Positions 37,384 through 45,793 are shown, numbered from the stretch's first letter. The stretch: DNA of 64,000 nt from JADLGL01 sp963667605 (GCA_963667605.2 CAXXUZ010000003.1:496001-560000); one strand, 5' to 3'. Numbers and translations: made by a program. Notes: generated from the letters alone by a model not told the origin.

Positions 37384-38397
37384 TCAGATGCGGATTGCGG
37401 TTCCATCATGCCGGGTTAGGATGGCCGAGGCACCTGCATAGTTCGCCAGGATCGAAGCTGCGCGAGTCTCGCCGGCAACAAATATCGCTGTGGCCAAGGC
37501 ATCGGCATCGGTCGCCCGTTGCGCCGAAATCACAACGTCGAGCAGCCGGTCGGCGCTCCGCCCCGTTGCCGGATCGAACAGATGGTGATTGCGCCCGCTC
37601 GGGTCGAACACCGTGCCGTAACCGCCCGACATCGCCATCGCACCATCGACGAGCTCGATCATTCGATCGGTATTGCCATCTTGGTCGCGTAGTCCGACCC
37701 GCCATGGCCGACCATCCGGATGATCGCCGAGAACACGGGTTTCGCCAAGCTCGACCACCACATGCTCGAAGCCTTCATTGCGAAGAAGATCAGCGATGCG
37801 GTCGGTGATGTAGCCCTGGGCGATGCCGTTGAGCGTCGCCGACATTCCCGGGGTCGCGAATGCCACCGATCGGCTGCCAATGTCGATGCGATGATATCCG
37901 ACCAATTGCCGCGCGGCTTCCAGTTCGATCGCGGCCGGCCCATCCAAATTGGCCAGCGGAGAGCCGAAATGCCGAGAATAGACATCCCACAGCGGCTGCA
38001 CCGTCGGGTCGAAGGCGCCATCGCTGGCAAGACCCATCGCCCGGCCCGCCTCCATCACAGTGACAAAATCACGCGAGACACCGCTGATTGAGCCCTCCCG
38101 ATTAAGCCGCGACAGTTCGCTCCCGCTTCTGAACAGGCTGAAGATCGCGTCAAGCCGCGACACCTCTGTCAGCATCCGCGTCATCGTCCGCCGAGCGAAA
38201 TTGGCATTGGGATGCCAGATCATCATCGACGATACCGCACCGAGCGCTTCGCCATTCCAGACATGGAAGCGCGCCTCTGGCGCCAACAGGCGAAGCCCGC
38301 CAATAGCAACCGGCACGGCCGCAGCGGCGGCAACCACCTTCAACGCCTGCCGACGGGAAAAGCCTTTCGGTCGAGCCCCGACATCCGTGACACTCAT
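37384..38397 (-). CDS. apbE: FAD:protein FMN transferase (ApbE/NosX/NirX family)
   Basis: ApbE enzymes attach FMN covalently to a threonine of exported flavoproteins; NosX does this for NosR. The 337-residue protein has a twin-arginine-like signal (FSRRQALKVVAAAAAV), then GAVSSMM, ATLNGIAQGYITDR, VVVELGETRVLG, SGGYGTVFD and the metal-site segment TDADALATAIFVAG. The start overlaps the end of nosR (ATGA), so NosR is the natural substrate. Assignment as NosX or NirX depends on which reductase it serves, and neither nosZ nor nirS is present here. Confidence 0.88.
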   Translation of the reverse strand: MSVTDVGARPKGFSRRQALKVVAAAAAVPVAIGGLRLLAPEARFHVWNGEALGAVSSMMIWHPNANFARRTMTRMLTEVSRLDAIFSLFRSGSELSRLNREGSISGVSRDFVTVMEAGRAMGLASDGAFDPTVQPLWDVYSRHFGSPLANLDGPAAIELEAARQLVGYHRIDIGSRSVAFATPGMSATLNGIAQGYITDRIADLLRNEGFEHVVVELGETRVLGDHPDGRPWRVGLRDQDGNTDRMIELVDGAMAMSGGYGTVFDPSGRNHHLFDPATGRSADRLLDVVISAQRATDADALATAIFVAGETRAASILANYAGASAILTRHDGTAIRI

Positions 38398-40724
38398 TTG
38401 TCTGCTCCATAAACCGGGGTCGACGTACGTGCATAGGCCGGTACGGGGCTGCCCAGTGGCGGCAGCGGCTGCTGCCGCCGGGTCCGCTGTTTGCGGGTTT
38501 GAGCAAGCGGCGGGCAGCGGCGATCGTCATAATAATCAACCATGCAATCGAGGCATTGGAAGCACTCGGCCATCACGATCTTACCGTTGCTCTCGATCGC
38601 CTTCACCGGGCAGCCGCGCTCGCAGAGCTGGCACGGACTGCCGCATTCAGGCCGACGCTTCAGCAGGTTGAAAATGTGCAGCCGGTCGAATACTGCCAGG
38701 ACGGCGCCAAGCGGGCATAGGAACCGGCAAAAGAAACGCTCGGTGAAAAGACCCATGAACAACAGCACCCCGGCATAGGTGATGTAGGGCCAGGGCCGGG
38801 TGAAGATCGACGTAATCGCGGTCTTGAACGGCTCGACCTCTTCGACCGCAGCCAGCGCCGCCGGCGCGACAAAAGCCGTGCCGACCACAATCGCGGCAAT
38901 GCCGTATTTCGGTAGCCACAGCCAGCGCTGGGTTCGCTCCGATGGATTCCAGCTCGGCAGCCGGAAGAGCCGGCCGATCTTGATGGCCAATTCCTGCAGC
39001 GCCCCGAACGGGCAAAGCCAACCGCAGAACAAGCCACGGCCGATCAGGATTACCGAAACGATTACATAAACTCCAAGGACCACGATCAGCGGCTCGGCGA
39101 GATAGAAGCCCAATTCGACGCCGTCAAACGGCGCCTTGATGTAGTTGACGACGTGAACGATCGACAATTGGCCCCCGGCGATCCAGCCGAGCCAGACCAG
39201 AGTGAACAATAGGAAGCTGTTGCGGATCCAGGCATGCGCCCGCCGTGATTTGGTCAACCTGCCCTGGAACACGAACAGGAGGGTCACAACCAGCAACATC
39301 ACGCCGAGAATTCCGACGTCGACAATCGACGCCTGCCATGATTCGACCCAAGCCGGCGGCGGCTCGACAAAGGGCAGAAGCACCACTTCCTCGGGCACCT
39401 GATAGGTGACCGGAAACTCGACGATTACCTCCTCGCCCGAATCATTGGTGCCCCGGACCATCAGAACAACTTCGAACGGCAGCAGCGGATCGAAACCGGC
39501 GTCGGGCGGAATGGCAAAGTTGCTAACGTCGGGGAAATAAGGGCTTCCATCGGCCAGCGCCTGCCTGTTCAGACTAATCAGCTGGTGCTGGTCGCGGGTG
39601 AAGATGAGTTCGAGATCGCCCTGCAGGACCTTGACGCGATCGAAGCTGTACCCGGTGTCGGCGCGATAATAGCTGAGGCCGCGGAAATTATAGGGCCCAG
39701 TGGAGAACATTGTGAATAGATGCGAGCCCTCGGGCTGAGGATCCAGCTTGGAGTAATTCGATCCCAGCGCATTGCGGCCGATCAAAGGTGGCGAGGAGAA
39801 AGCGAAGTAATAGTCCATATAGATTTCGTCATCCGGATGCGGCTCGATCGGCCTCTCCGTACATCGGCCATTGGCGACAAAACGGCATTCGAACAGGATG
39901 GTGCTGAGGAGGTTCTGCGGAACCCCGAGAGGAATGTCGGTTTCGGCTTCGGCCGCGCCGGCGGCGGCAAACGCCGCGCGCACTTCGCCATAGGTCAACT
40001 CACGATGGACCAGTCCGCCCATCTCGAGCAATTGATCCCAAGCGAGATAGATGTAGCCGTCGCGGTCGAGCGTCGGCTCGGTGATCGGCGGCTGATCGCT
40101 GGTGGCACGGCTGACGACGCGTCCGGCATCGAGAATGCCGGCTCTGATGGTTCGAGCCGAAATCGTCGCCCCGGCTACAAAATCGGCATTGACCGGCTGA
40201 GCTCTGAATGTGTTGACCGGATGGCCAGCATATCGGACCAGGAATTCTTCCAGCGCCTCAAACAGGGCTGGAAATCCTATGAGATAGGGGTCGTGATAGC
40301 TGAGCATCTGGGCGCCGGTCAGGTGACCATCGAGATCAAGGCCGACGATGGCGTCGAACGGTCGCGGCGAGTAGCTCGGCGCCCGCACCACATCATATGT
40401 TGAGAAGATGTGACCAATCAGTTCGCCGTCGGCATCATAGGCCGGTATGATCGGCGGCTGGCCCTCGGCCTCGCCAAGCGAAACAGCATCCGGAAAAACC
40501 GCGGCGAGTATCTCAGGTGTTAGCCGCTCCGCGAGCGGCGGCGGCTCGTCTGCGGCGCTGGCGGTCCCGACTGCCGCCAAGAGAAGCCCAACTCCAACAA
40601 GCAGACCGAGAAAGCTCCCAAATCGCCTCAATGACGAGAGCCGTTCTACCACCGGCCCAAGCGCCAAAGCTGCAACCACCCTCGCCGCTGGTCGTCTCTC
40701 TTCACTGGACCTTCGACCTGACAT
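38394..40724 (-). CDS. nosR: NosR/NirI family flavo-iron-sulfur membrane protein
   Basis: NosR and NirI are polytopic proteins that pass electrons to periplasmic denitrification enzymes and are needed for their expression. I start at MSGRRSSEERRPAARVVAAL, giving 776 residues; 44 upstream codons are open but cover the promoter. Order of features: signal/anchor helix, periplasmic FMN-binding domain with the flavinylation-type motif AGATIS, five or six membrane helices, CGWLCPFGALQ and CRFLCPLGAVLA cysteine motifs, and two 4Fe-4S clusters (CGSPCQLCERGCP and CFQCLDCMVDYYDDRRCPP). It is coupled to apbE. Confidence 0.9.
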   Translation of the reverse strand: MSGRRSSEERRPAARVVAALALGPVVERLSSLRRFGSFLGLLVGVGLLLAAVGTASAADEPPPLAERLTPEILAAVFPDAVSLGEAEGQPPIIPAYDADGELIGHIFSTYDVVRAPSYSPRPFDAIVGLDLDGHLTGAQMLSYHDPYLIGFPALFEALEEFLVRYAGHPVNTFRAQPVNADFVAGATISARTIRAGILDAGRVVSRATSDQPPITEPTLDRDGYIYLAWDQLLEMGGLVHRELTYGEVRAAFAAAGAAEAETDIPLGVPQNLLSTILFECRFVANGRCTERPIEPHPDDEIYMDYYFAFSSPPLIGRNALGSNYSKLDPQPEGSHLFTMFSTGPYNFRGLSYYRADTGYSFDRVKVLQGDLELIFTRDQHQLISLNRQALADGSPYFPDVSNFAIPPDAGFDPLLPFEVVLMVRGTNDSGEEVIVEFPVTYQVPEEVVLLPFVEPPPAWVESWQASIVDVGILGVMLLVVTLLFVFQGRLTKSRRAHAWIRNSFLLFTLVWLGWIAGGQLSIVHVVNYIKAPFDGVELGFYLAEPLIVVLGVYVIVSVILIGRGLFCGWLCPFGALQELAIKIGRLFRLPSWNPSERTQRWLWLPKYGIAAIVVGTAFVAPAALAAVEEVEPFKTAITSIFTRPWPYITYAGVLLFMGLFTERFFCRFLCPLGAVLAVFDRLHIFNLLKRRPECGSPCQLCERGCPVKAIESNGKIVMAECFQCLDCMVDYYDDRRCPPLAQTRKQRTRRQQPLPPLGSPVPAYARTSTPVYGADK

Positions 40725-40788
40725 TCGGCGCAAATCCCGTCTCCAGCTATTCGTTTGGCAACCTAATTGTCGCACCCGGGTATAGAGC

Positions 40789-40806
40789 TTCAGTGACTTC
40801 ACTGAA
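40789..40806. promoter_or_regulatory. Palindrome upstream of nosR, candidate operator
   Basis: A perfect dyad TTCAGTGA-CT-TCACTGAA lies 65 bp upstream of the nosR start codon chosen here. It does not match the FNR/NNR consensus (TTGAT-N4-ATCAA), so the regulator is unknown. Its symmetry and position are the only evidence. Confidence 0.45.
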
Positions 40807-41001
40807 ATTGGGCGGAAGCATTGGCCTTCTGGAGGATATTCCACTCCACGCCGCACTCTCAGATACGGATGGCAGTTCCGTGGAGCATGCTGTTTAACTA
40901 ACTAGTATTACACGATTACGCAGTCAGCCGCTTTTCGTGGTCCTATTTCTGGTCCCACCTTTGTTAGGCGTCTGGACCCTGCCACAGTACCAAGTTAGGC
41001 G

Positions 41002-41349
41002 TCAAGATCCTGAAGCTCTGCCCGCTTGCTTGTCACCCATCGCACCGACACGCACGCCATTTAGGGTGAGGAACGAGGCCGTCGCACGGCCGGCTAGCAT
41101 GACTGTTCGGTACGGCTCGCCGATCAAGTCGATCAGCTGATCAACTGCCGCGACTGGCGCCGTCAAAAACGACAACTGTTGATCCTCGTCATCCCAGTCT
41201 CGCGTGAGGCGAGACTGGGCGGGGGTAACACTCTCGCTACCTAATTCTAAAAGTGCCCCATAGGGGGTCTGGTTTCGGAGGATCTGGTCTAGTTCGACGC
41301 GGTCGCCGCTATTCGGTTTTGGAAGCCGATGACGAGCCAGATCGGCCAA
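41002..41349 (-). CDS. Hypothetical protein of uncertain reality
   Basis: A 115-residue frame begins MADLARHRLPKPNSGDRVEL and ends VGAMGDKQAGRASGS. It has an ordinary residue mix and a helical stretch (VAAVDQLIDLIGEPY) but matches no family I know. A strong palindrome at 41193-41219 runs through its middle, which weakens the case. No ribosome binding site is clear. It could be the end of a longer decayed gene. Confidence 0.3.
   Translation of the reverse strand: MADLARHRLPKPNSGDRVELDQILRNQTPYGALLELGSESVTPAQSRLTRDWDDEDQQLSFLTAPVAAVDQLIDLIGEPYRTVMLAGRATASFLTLNGVRVGAMGDKQAGRASGS
41193..41219. repeat. Perfect 11-bp inverted repeat
   Basis: CCCAGTCTCGC and GCGAGACTGGG flank a 5-base loop (GTGAG). 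No T run follows on either strand, so a terminator is unlikely. The core TCTCG/CGAGA also occurs in the hairpin at 36943-36966. Confidence 0.55.
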
Positions 41350-41575
41350 CAGCCTGGTCGATACCGATAACGACCTCGGCCAGAAGGACTAACAGGGCAC
41401 CACAACGCTGGCCGCTACGATGCTCGCGCCGATGCGGATATTTTCACTTAACGCTCGTCTCACCGTGCCGCATCCGCTTCATCGATCCCGAGGCATTTGC
41501 TCACTGTGAAATCGGCGACTTCCCCTGACTCTCTTATCCTCAATAAGAAGGTGCGTCAGCCCAGAACCGTTTCTG

Positions 41576-42027
41576 CTATTGGGTTTTGCCGCCGCCCTCG
41601 CTGTCACCCGCAGCATTGGGAAGCGCATGGGAAGTGTGCTCGATCGTTTTCGGAGCCCTAGGCACCAACTCAATACCGAGAGATTGGGTTAACTGATCGA
41701 TCCTCTTTGCCAGTTCGCCGTCAGTCATTGTCTCAAGGGAGATCTTGATATCCTTCGGTAGGACCGAGGCCACGACCTTGAGATAATCCGCCGGCTTGGA
41801 TTCTCTGGCTGCCGCTAAGGCTTCGAGCCCATGCTCCCGCCAATCTTGGTAGAGATCAGCGATGAACCGCTCAGCTAGTTGATTTCGGCTACCCTTCGAC
41901 CGGCCAGCCGGGTTACCTGACTGTCCTGGCTGCCACTTGAAGGGCTGCATTGCCGCCGGCAGCTCCTTCCTGCGTGTAGAATCAGCTTCGGGAGATTGTG
42001 AACCTTTCTGGAATTGTCCATTTGCTA
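41576..42027 (-). pseudogene. DUF5681 gene, copy 1, missing its first codons
   Basis: The frame reads ANGQFQKGSQSPEADSTRRK, then MQPFKWQPGQSGNPAGRSKG, then a helical region with DWREHGLEALAAARES and KPADYLKVVASVLPKDIKIS. The WQPGQSGNPAGR-x-KGSRN segment defines DUF5681, small proteins found near phage terminases and in integrated elements. The expected first codons (MANL) were replaced by IS630 copy 2, which begins exactly at the CTAG of that spot. An internal ATG (MQPF) could still give a 124-residue protein. Confidence 0.75.
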
Positions 42028-43104
42028 GTGGATGGAATCTAACGCTTGATGCCCGCGTCTGACAGCGGCGATGATTTTGTCGGGATCCTTTGTCAAGATG
42101 AAGGGCTGCGGATCGTTGTTGGTGTGTTCGAGGAAGCGGTTGATGGTGGCCTGGAGATCGACGATCGAGTGGAAGACGCCGCGCTTGAGACGTTGCTTTG
42201 CGAGCTTTGCGAAGAAACCTTCGACGGCGTTGAGCCAGGAGCAGGATGTTGGGGTGAAGTGGAAGAAAAAGCGCGGATGGCACGTAAGCCACCCGCGGAC
42301 CTTGGGATGCTTGTGGGCGGCGTAGTTGTCGAGGATCACATGGACCAGCTTTCCCGCGGGCACGTCGGCCTCGATGGCGTTGAGGAAGCGAATGAACTCT
42401 TGGTGTCGATGGCGCTGCATGCACTGGCCGATGACACGCCCTTCGAGCACGTTCAGCGCGGCGAACAGCGTGGTCGTGCCGTGCCGCTTGTAGTCATGCG
42501 TCATCGTGCCCGCGCGTCCCGTCTTCATCGGCAGCCCGGGTTGGGTGCGGTCGAGCGCCTGGATCTGGCTCTTCTCGTCAACCGACAGGACAACGGCGTG
42601 CGCCGGCGGATCGACATAAAGGCCGACGATGTCCCGCAGCTTGGGAATGAACTCCGGGTCACGCGACAGCTTGAACTGCCGGACCCGGTGGGGCTGAAGC
42701 CCGTGCGCCCGCCAGATGCGCTGTACCGCGCTGACGCTGATGCCGACCGTCTTGGCCATCGCCGGCGCCGTCCAATGTGTCGCCTCGTGGCGCGGCGCAC
42801 TCAGCGTCAGCGCGACGACGCGGTCAGCGATTTCCCGGCCGAGCGGCGGAACGCGCGAGGGTCGCGTCTTGTCCCGCAGCAACCCCTCGACACCCTCGTG
42901 CATGAAGCGCTCCTGCCAACGCCAAACCGCTGTCTTGCTCTTGCCGGTGCAGCGCATGATCTCGACCGTGCCGAGACCATCCCCGCTCAGAAGGACGATC
43001 CGTGCCCGCCACACGTGTTTCTGCCGGCTGTTCCGGTCCGCAACGACCGCTTCGAGACGAGCACGGTCGGCGGTGCTCACATCGACGATGATTCCTGGCC
43101 GCAT
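42025..43104 (-). CDS. IS630 family transposase, copy 2
   Basis: A complete 359-residue transposase from MRPGIIVDVS, with the same HTH and DDE motifs as copy 1. Differences include EIMRCTGKS instead of EIMRRTGKS and PFILTKDPD instead of PFIWTKDPD. The TAG stop again uses the target TA plus host G. Intact by sequence. Confidence 0.93.
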   Translation of the reverse strand: MRPGIIVDVSTADRARLEAVVADRNSRQKHVWRARIVLLSGDGLGTVEIMRCTGKSKTAVWRWQERFMHEGVEGLLRDKTRPSRVPPLGREIADRVVALTLSAPRHEATHWTAPAMAKTVGISVSAVQRIWRAHGLQPHRVRQFKLSRDPEFIPKLRDIVGLYVDPPAHAVVLSVDEKSQIQALDRTQPGLPMKTGRAGTMTHDYKRHGTTTLFAALNVLEGRVIGQCMQRHRHQEFIRFLNAIEADVPAGKLVHVILDNYAAHKHPKVRGWLTCHPRFFFHFTPTSCSWLNAVEGFFAKLAKQRLKRGVFHSIVDLQATINRFLEHTNNDPQPFILTKDPDKIIAAVRRGHQALDSIH

Positions 43105-43173
43105 GCGCCAGACTCGCACACAACGTGCCCGGCGAGAATCCCTCGCGGGATTCAAACGTCAAATTTTATCCAC
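42028..43173 (-). mobile_element. IS630-type insertion sequence, copy 2
   Basis: A 1146 bp element in the opposite orientation to copies 1 and 3, flanked by TA within CTAG on both sides. The two flanks are diverged copies of the same roughly 145 bp sequence (start of two DUF5681 genes), so the host DNA on either side is paralogous rather than continuous. Confidence 0.93.
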
Positions 43174-43335
43174 TAGTTGGTTCCTGCTGCCCTTCGACCG
43201 GCCATCAGGGTTACCTGACTGTCCTGGCTGCCATTTGAATGGCTGCATTGCCGCCGGCAGTTCCTTCTTGCGTGTAGAAACAGCTTCGAGAGATTGTGAG
43301 CCTTTCTGGAATTGTCCATTTGCTAGGTTAGCCAT
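43174..43335 (-). pseudogene. DUF5681 gene, copy 2, N-terminal fragment
   Basis: The fragment encodes MANLANGQFQKGSQSLEAVS, then KKELPAAMQPFKWQPGQSGN, then PDGRSKGSRNQ, and is cut by IS630 copy 2 at a CTAG. It is about 90 percent identical to the start of copy 1 by eye. The ATG overlaps the stop of the preceding RHH gene, indicating that the two were coupled. Confidence 0.75.
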
Positions 43336-43504
43336 TACCTGCTCCAGCCTGTTCTCTGTTGTCCGTTGCGCCGAAGATTCGGGCCGCCCGTGGCTCAGAT
43401 CGGATGATCTCGGATAATGTCTCGCCGCGACGCTCGGCTTCGTCCCGAAGTCGCACGGCTGTTTCAGCCTCCGCCCTGAAGCGAATAGCTTTACAGTATT
43501 TCAT
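43328..43504 (-). CDS. Small ribbon-helix-helix-like protein
   Basis: A 58-residue frame starts MKYCKAIRFRAEAETAVRLR and continues DEAERRGETLSEIIRSEPRA. The pattern of a short beta strand (KAIRFRAE) followed by two helices with GETLSEIIRSE is that of CopG/Arc-type DNA-binding proteins. It overlaps the DUF5681 fragment downstream by 8 bp (stop within ATGGCTAAC). It may have been an antitoxin or phage regulator; no toxin partner is seen. No strong ribosome binding site is visible. Confidence 0.55.
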   Translation of the reverse strand: MKYCKAIRFRAEAETAVRLRDEAERRGETLSEIIRSEPRAARIFGATDNREQAGAGNG

Positions 43505-43951
43505 AGCTATTCAACCATGTTCATATGTGATCATTACTCAGACGGTCTGCAATGATTTGATTATTGTAGCACAGATAGCCGGCATCACCAACAACTCTGT
43601 CCACTAATACCTGCCAATATGGTGTTAGAGGGCCTCACAGGGCCGCTGAGTCGAGGGGGCGGGTAAAGGGCGGCCCCCACATCCCCCGAAACAGGAAACG
43701 CCGCTCAGCGGCTTCCTGAGGCCGTGCCAACGGCGTGGGCGCCAACGGTCGATGTCGCGGTCGGTCGCGAATCCGGGTTTGCTGTTGTGATTACCGATGT
43801 TCGGCTCCAAAAGCGCGCCGGCGCGAACTATCAGCTTTCGTCGGGATCGGCGCCGGCGTCGATTTCTTGACTGTATGCGTGTATTCTCGGAAAACAACTG
43901 ATGTTTTTGCCAACGAAGCCGCGAGACTCTGACGAGCACTGGAGGGCACCG
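43505..43951. other. Gene-free stretch with a GC hairpin
   Basis: No supported gene lies in these 447 bp. At 43693-43717 AGGAA-AC-GCCGCT pairs with AGCGGC-TTCCT, forming a bulged hairpin of terminator strength but without a T run. The GC-rich part around 43640-43680 (GGGCCTC, GGGCCGC) is low in coding signal. Confidence 0.45.
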
Positions 43952-44404
43952 ATGATCGACCGGAGACACCTTGTTGTCATTTTAGCGGGAACTGTATGGC
44001 TGCTTGCAGGGCCAGCGGTGTCCCAGATGGATATGATTGGGTTCGAAGAACGAACGATCCAAACCGCGTCTTACACGATCAAGATAAGGACCGGGCCAGT
44101 GGTGAGCATGGCGGATTTAGCCATGACTGTAATCGACCAAGAAATGCCGGTTAACCGCCACATTGAAATCCATGTCTTCTGGGCAGGCACAGATGTAGAA
44201 GTGAAAGATCTAATTCCCGTTTTCCAAATCACTGATCAGCTGACAGGAGTGACGCGGGCTCTTGTAAATATCACCGCCTGCCTGACGGCCAACCATCGTA
44301 TTACAGAACCCCACTTTGGTGACAACGTCTATCTCCCCGCTGGCATGTATACTATAAGTGTCACTGTCGGGGAGACTGCAATCTTTGGAGACGTAGTTTT
44401 ATAG
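43952..44404 (+). CDS. Hypothetical exported beta-sandwich protein
   Basis: The start MIDRRHLVVILAGTVWLLAG follows GGAGG by 7 bases and opens a signal peptide (cleavage near AVSQM). The 150-residue product has a mature part of alternating strands (YTIKIRTGPVVSM, IEIHVFWAGTDVEV, LPAGMYTISVTVGETAIFGD), the look of a cupredoxin-like or Ig-like periplasmic domain, and one His near HFGDNVYLPAG. I cannot name the family. IS630 copy 3 lies 29 bp downstream, and the insertion just misses the gene. Confidence 0.6.
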   Translation: MIDRRHLVVILAGTVWLLAGPAVSQMDMIGFEERTIQTASYTIKIRTGPVVSMADLAMTVIDQEMPVNRHIEIHVFWAGTDVEVKDLIPVFQITDQLTGVTRALVNITACLTANHRITEPHFGDNVYLPAGMYTISVTVGETAIFGDVVL

Positions 44405-44433
44405 GCAACATTGCCAGGCAGCTGCGGTTCCTA

Positions 44434-45579
44434 GTGGATAAAATTTGACGTTTGAATCCCGCGAGGGATTCTCGCCGGGCACGTCGTGTGCGAGTCTGGC
44501 GCATGCGGCCAGGAATCATCGTCGATGTGAGTACCGCCGACCGTGCTCGTCTCGAAGCGGTCGTTGCGGACCGGAACAGCCGGCAGAAACACGTGTGGCG
44601 GGCACGGATCGTCCTTCTGAGCGGGGATGGTCTCGGCACGGTCGAGATCATGCGCTGCACCGGCAAGAGCAAGACAGCGGTTTGGCGTTGGCAGGAGCGC
44701 TTCATGCACGAGGGTGTCGAGGGGTTGCTGCGGGACAAGACGCGACCCTCGCGCGTTCCGCCGCTCGGCCGGGAAATCGCTGACCGCGTCGTCGCGCTGA
44801 CGCTGAGTGCGCCGCGCCACGAGGCGACACATTGGACGGCGCCGGCGATGGCCAAGACGGTCGGCATCAGCGTCAGCGCGGTACAGCGCATCTGGCGGGC
44901 GCACGGGCTTCAGCCCCACCGGGTCCGGCAGTTCAAGCTGTCGCGTGACCCGGAGTTCATTCCCAAGCTGCGGGACATCGTCGGCCTTTATGTCGATCCG
45001 CCGGCGCACGCCGTTGTCCTGTCGGTTGACGAGAAGAGCCAGATCCAGGCGCTCGACCGCACCCAACCCGGGCTGCCGATGAAGACGGGATGCGCGGGCA
45101 CGATGACGCATGACTACAAGCGGCACGGCACGACCACGCTGTTCGCCGCGCTGAACGTGCTCGAAGGGCGTGTCATCGGCCGGTGCATGCAGCGCCATCG
45201 ACACCAAGAGTTCATTCGCTTCCTCAACGCCATCGAGGCCGACGTGCCCGCGGGAAAGCTGGTCCATGTGATCCTCGACAACTACGCCGCCCACAAGCAT
45301 CCCAAGGTCCGCGGGTGGCTTACGTGCCATCCGCGGACCTTCTTCCACTTCACCCCAACATCCTGCTCCTGGCTCAACGCCGTCGAAGGTTTCTTCGCAA
45401 AGCTCGCAAAGCAACGTCTCAAGCGCGGCGTCTTCCACTCGATCGTCGATCTCCAGGCCACCATCAACCGCTTCCTCGAACACACCAACAACGATCCGCA
45501 GCCCTTCATCTGGACAAAGGATCCCGACAAAATCATCGCCGCTGTCAGACGCGGGCATCAAGCGTTAGATTCCATCCAC
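44434..45579 (+). mobile_element. IS630-type insertion sequence, copy 3
   Basis: A 1146 bp copy, flanked by TA within CTAG on both sides and in the same orientation as copy 1. Small differences from copies 1 and 2 exist, including a changed block at about 45335 (HPRTFFHF instead of HPRFFFHF). Confidence 0.93.
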
Positions 45580-45582
45580 TAG
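44503..45582 (+). CDS. IS630 family transposase, copy 3
   Basis: A complete 359-residue transposase with the DDE residues preserved. Substitutions relative to copy 1 include EIMRCTG, TGCAGTMTHD instead of TGRAGTMTHD, and VIGRCMQ instead of VIGQCMQ. The stop codon is again TAG made from the target TA and host G. The number of private changes suggests that this is the oldest or most diverged of the three copies. Confidence 0.92.
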   Translation: MRPGIIVDVSTADRARLEAVVADRNSRQKHVWRARIVLLSGDGLGTVEIMRCTGKSKTAVWRWQERFMHEGVEGLLRDKTRPSRVPPLGREIADRVVALTLSAPRHEATHWTAPAMAKTVGISVSAVQRIWRAHGLQPHRVRQFKLSRDPEFIPKLRDIVGLYVDPPAHAVVLSVDEKSQIQALDRTQPGLPMKTGCAGTMTHDYKRHGTTTLFAALNVLEGRVIGRCMQRHRHQEFIRFLNAIEADVPAGKLVHVILDNYAAHKHPKVRGWLTCHPRTFFHFTPTSCSWLNAVEGFFAKLAKQRLKRGVFHSIVDLQATINRFLEHTNNDPQPFIWTKDPDKIIAAVRRGHQALDSIH

Positions 45583-45634
45583 CGCCCCATCTATCAGGCG
45601 CAAATTCGGCTCGAGTCGACCCCGTTGCAGGGAC

Positions 45635-45793
45635 TTAGTTGAGCGTCACGAACAATAAAAACAAAATGACCGCCAACGCTGCGGATATGTAAAAAGTCCC
45701 CCTGAAGAATCGCCCATAAGTAACACGATGATGCTCCATATCGGCAGCGATATCTGATGCGGAGGCTTTGGTAACTTCGATCTCTTTGGCCAT
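45635..45793 (-). CDS. aa3-type cytochrome c oxidase subunit IV
   Basis: A 52-residue frame encodes MAKEIEVTKASASDIAADME, then HHRVTYGRFFRGTFYISAAL, then a hydrophobic end. A short soluble part with MEHH-x-x-TY-x-x-F followed by a single membrane helix is the signature of the bacterial aa3 oxidase subunit IV (PF07835 type), which packs against the core of aa3 oxidase. No other oxidase gene is near; the gene is often unlinked in Hyphomicrobiales. It sits alone between IS630 copy 3 and a hypothetical gene. Confidence 0.72.
   Translation of the reverse strand: MAKEIEVTKASASDIAADMEHHRVTYGRFFRGTFYISAALAVILFLLFVTLN

Noticed and set aside
40963..41012. Two direct repeats of GTTAGGCGTC about 31 bp apart near 40963 and 40994
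   Set aside because: Only two imperfect units without spacer regularity or neighbouring cas genes; not a CRISPR and too weak for an attachment-site call.
41576..42424. A 282-codon frame running from inside IS630 into the DUF5681 gene
   Set aside because: The part inside the element is the shadow of the transposase in another frame; only the portion beyond the element's end has family resemblance.
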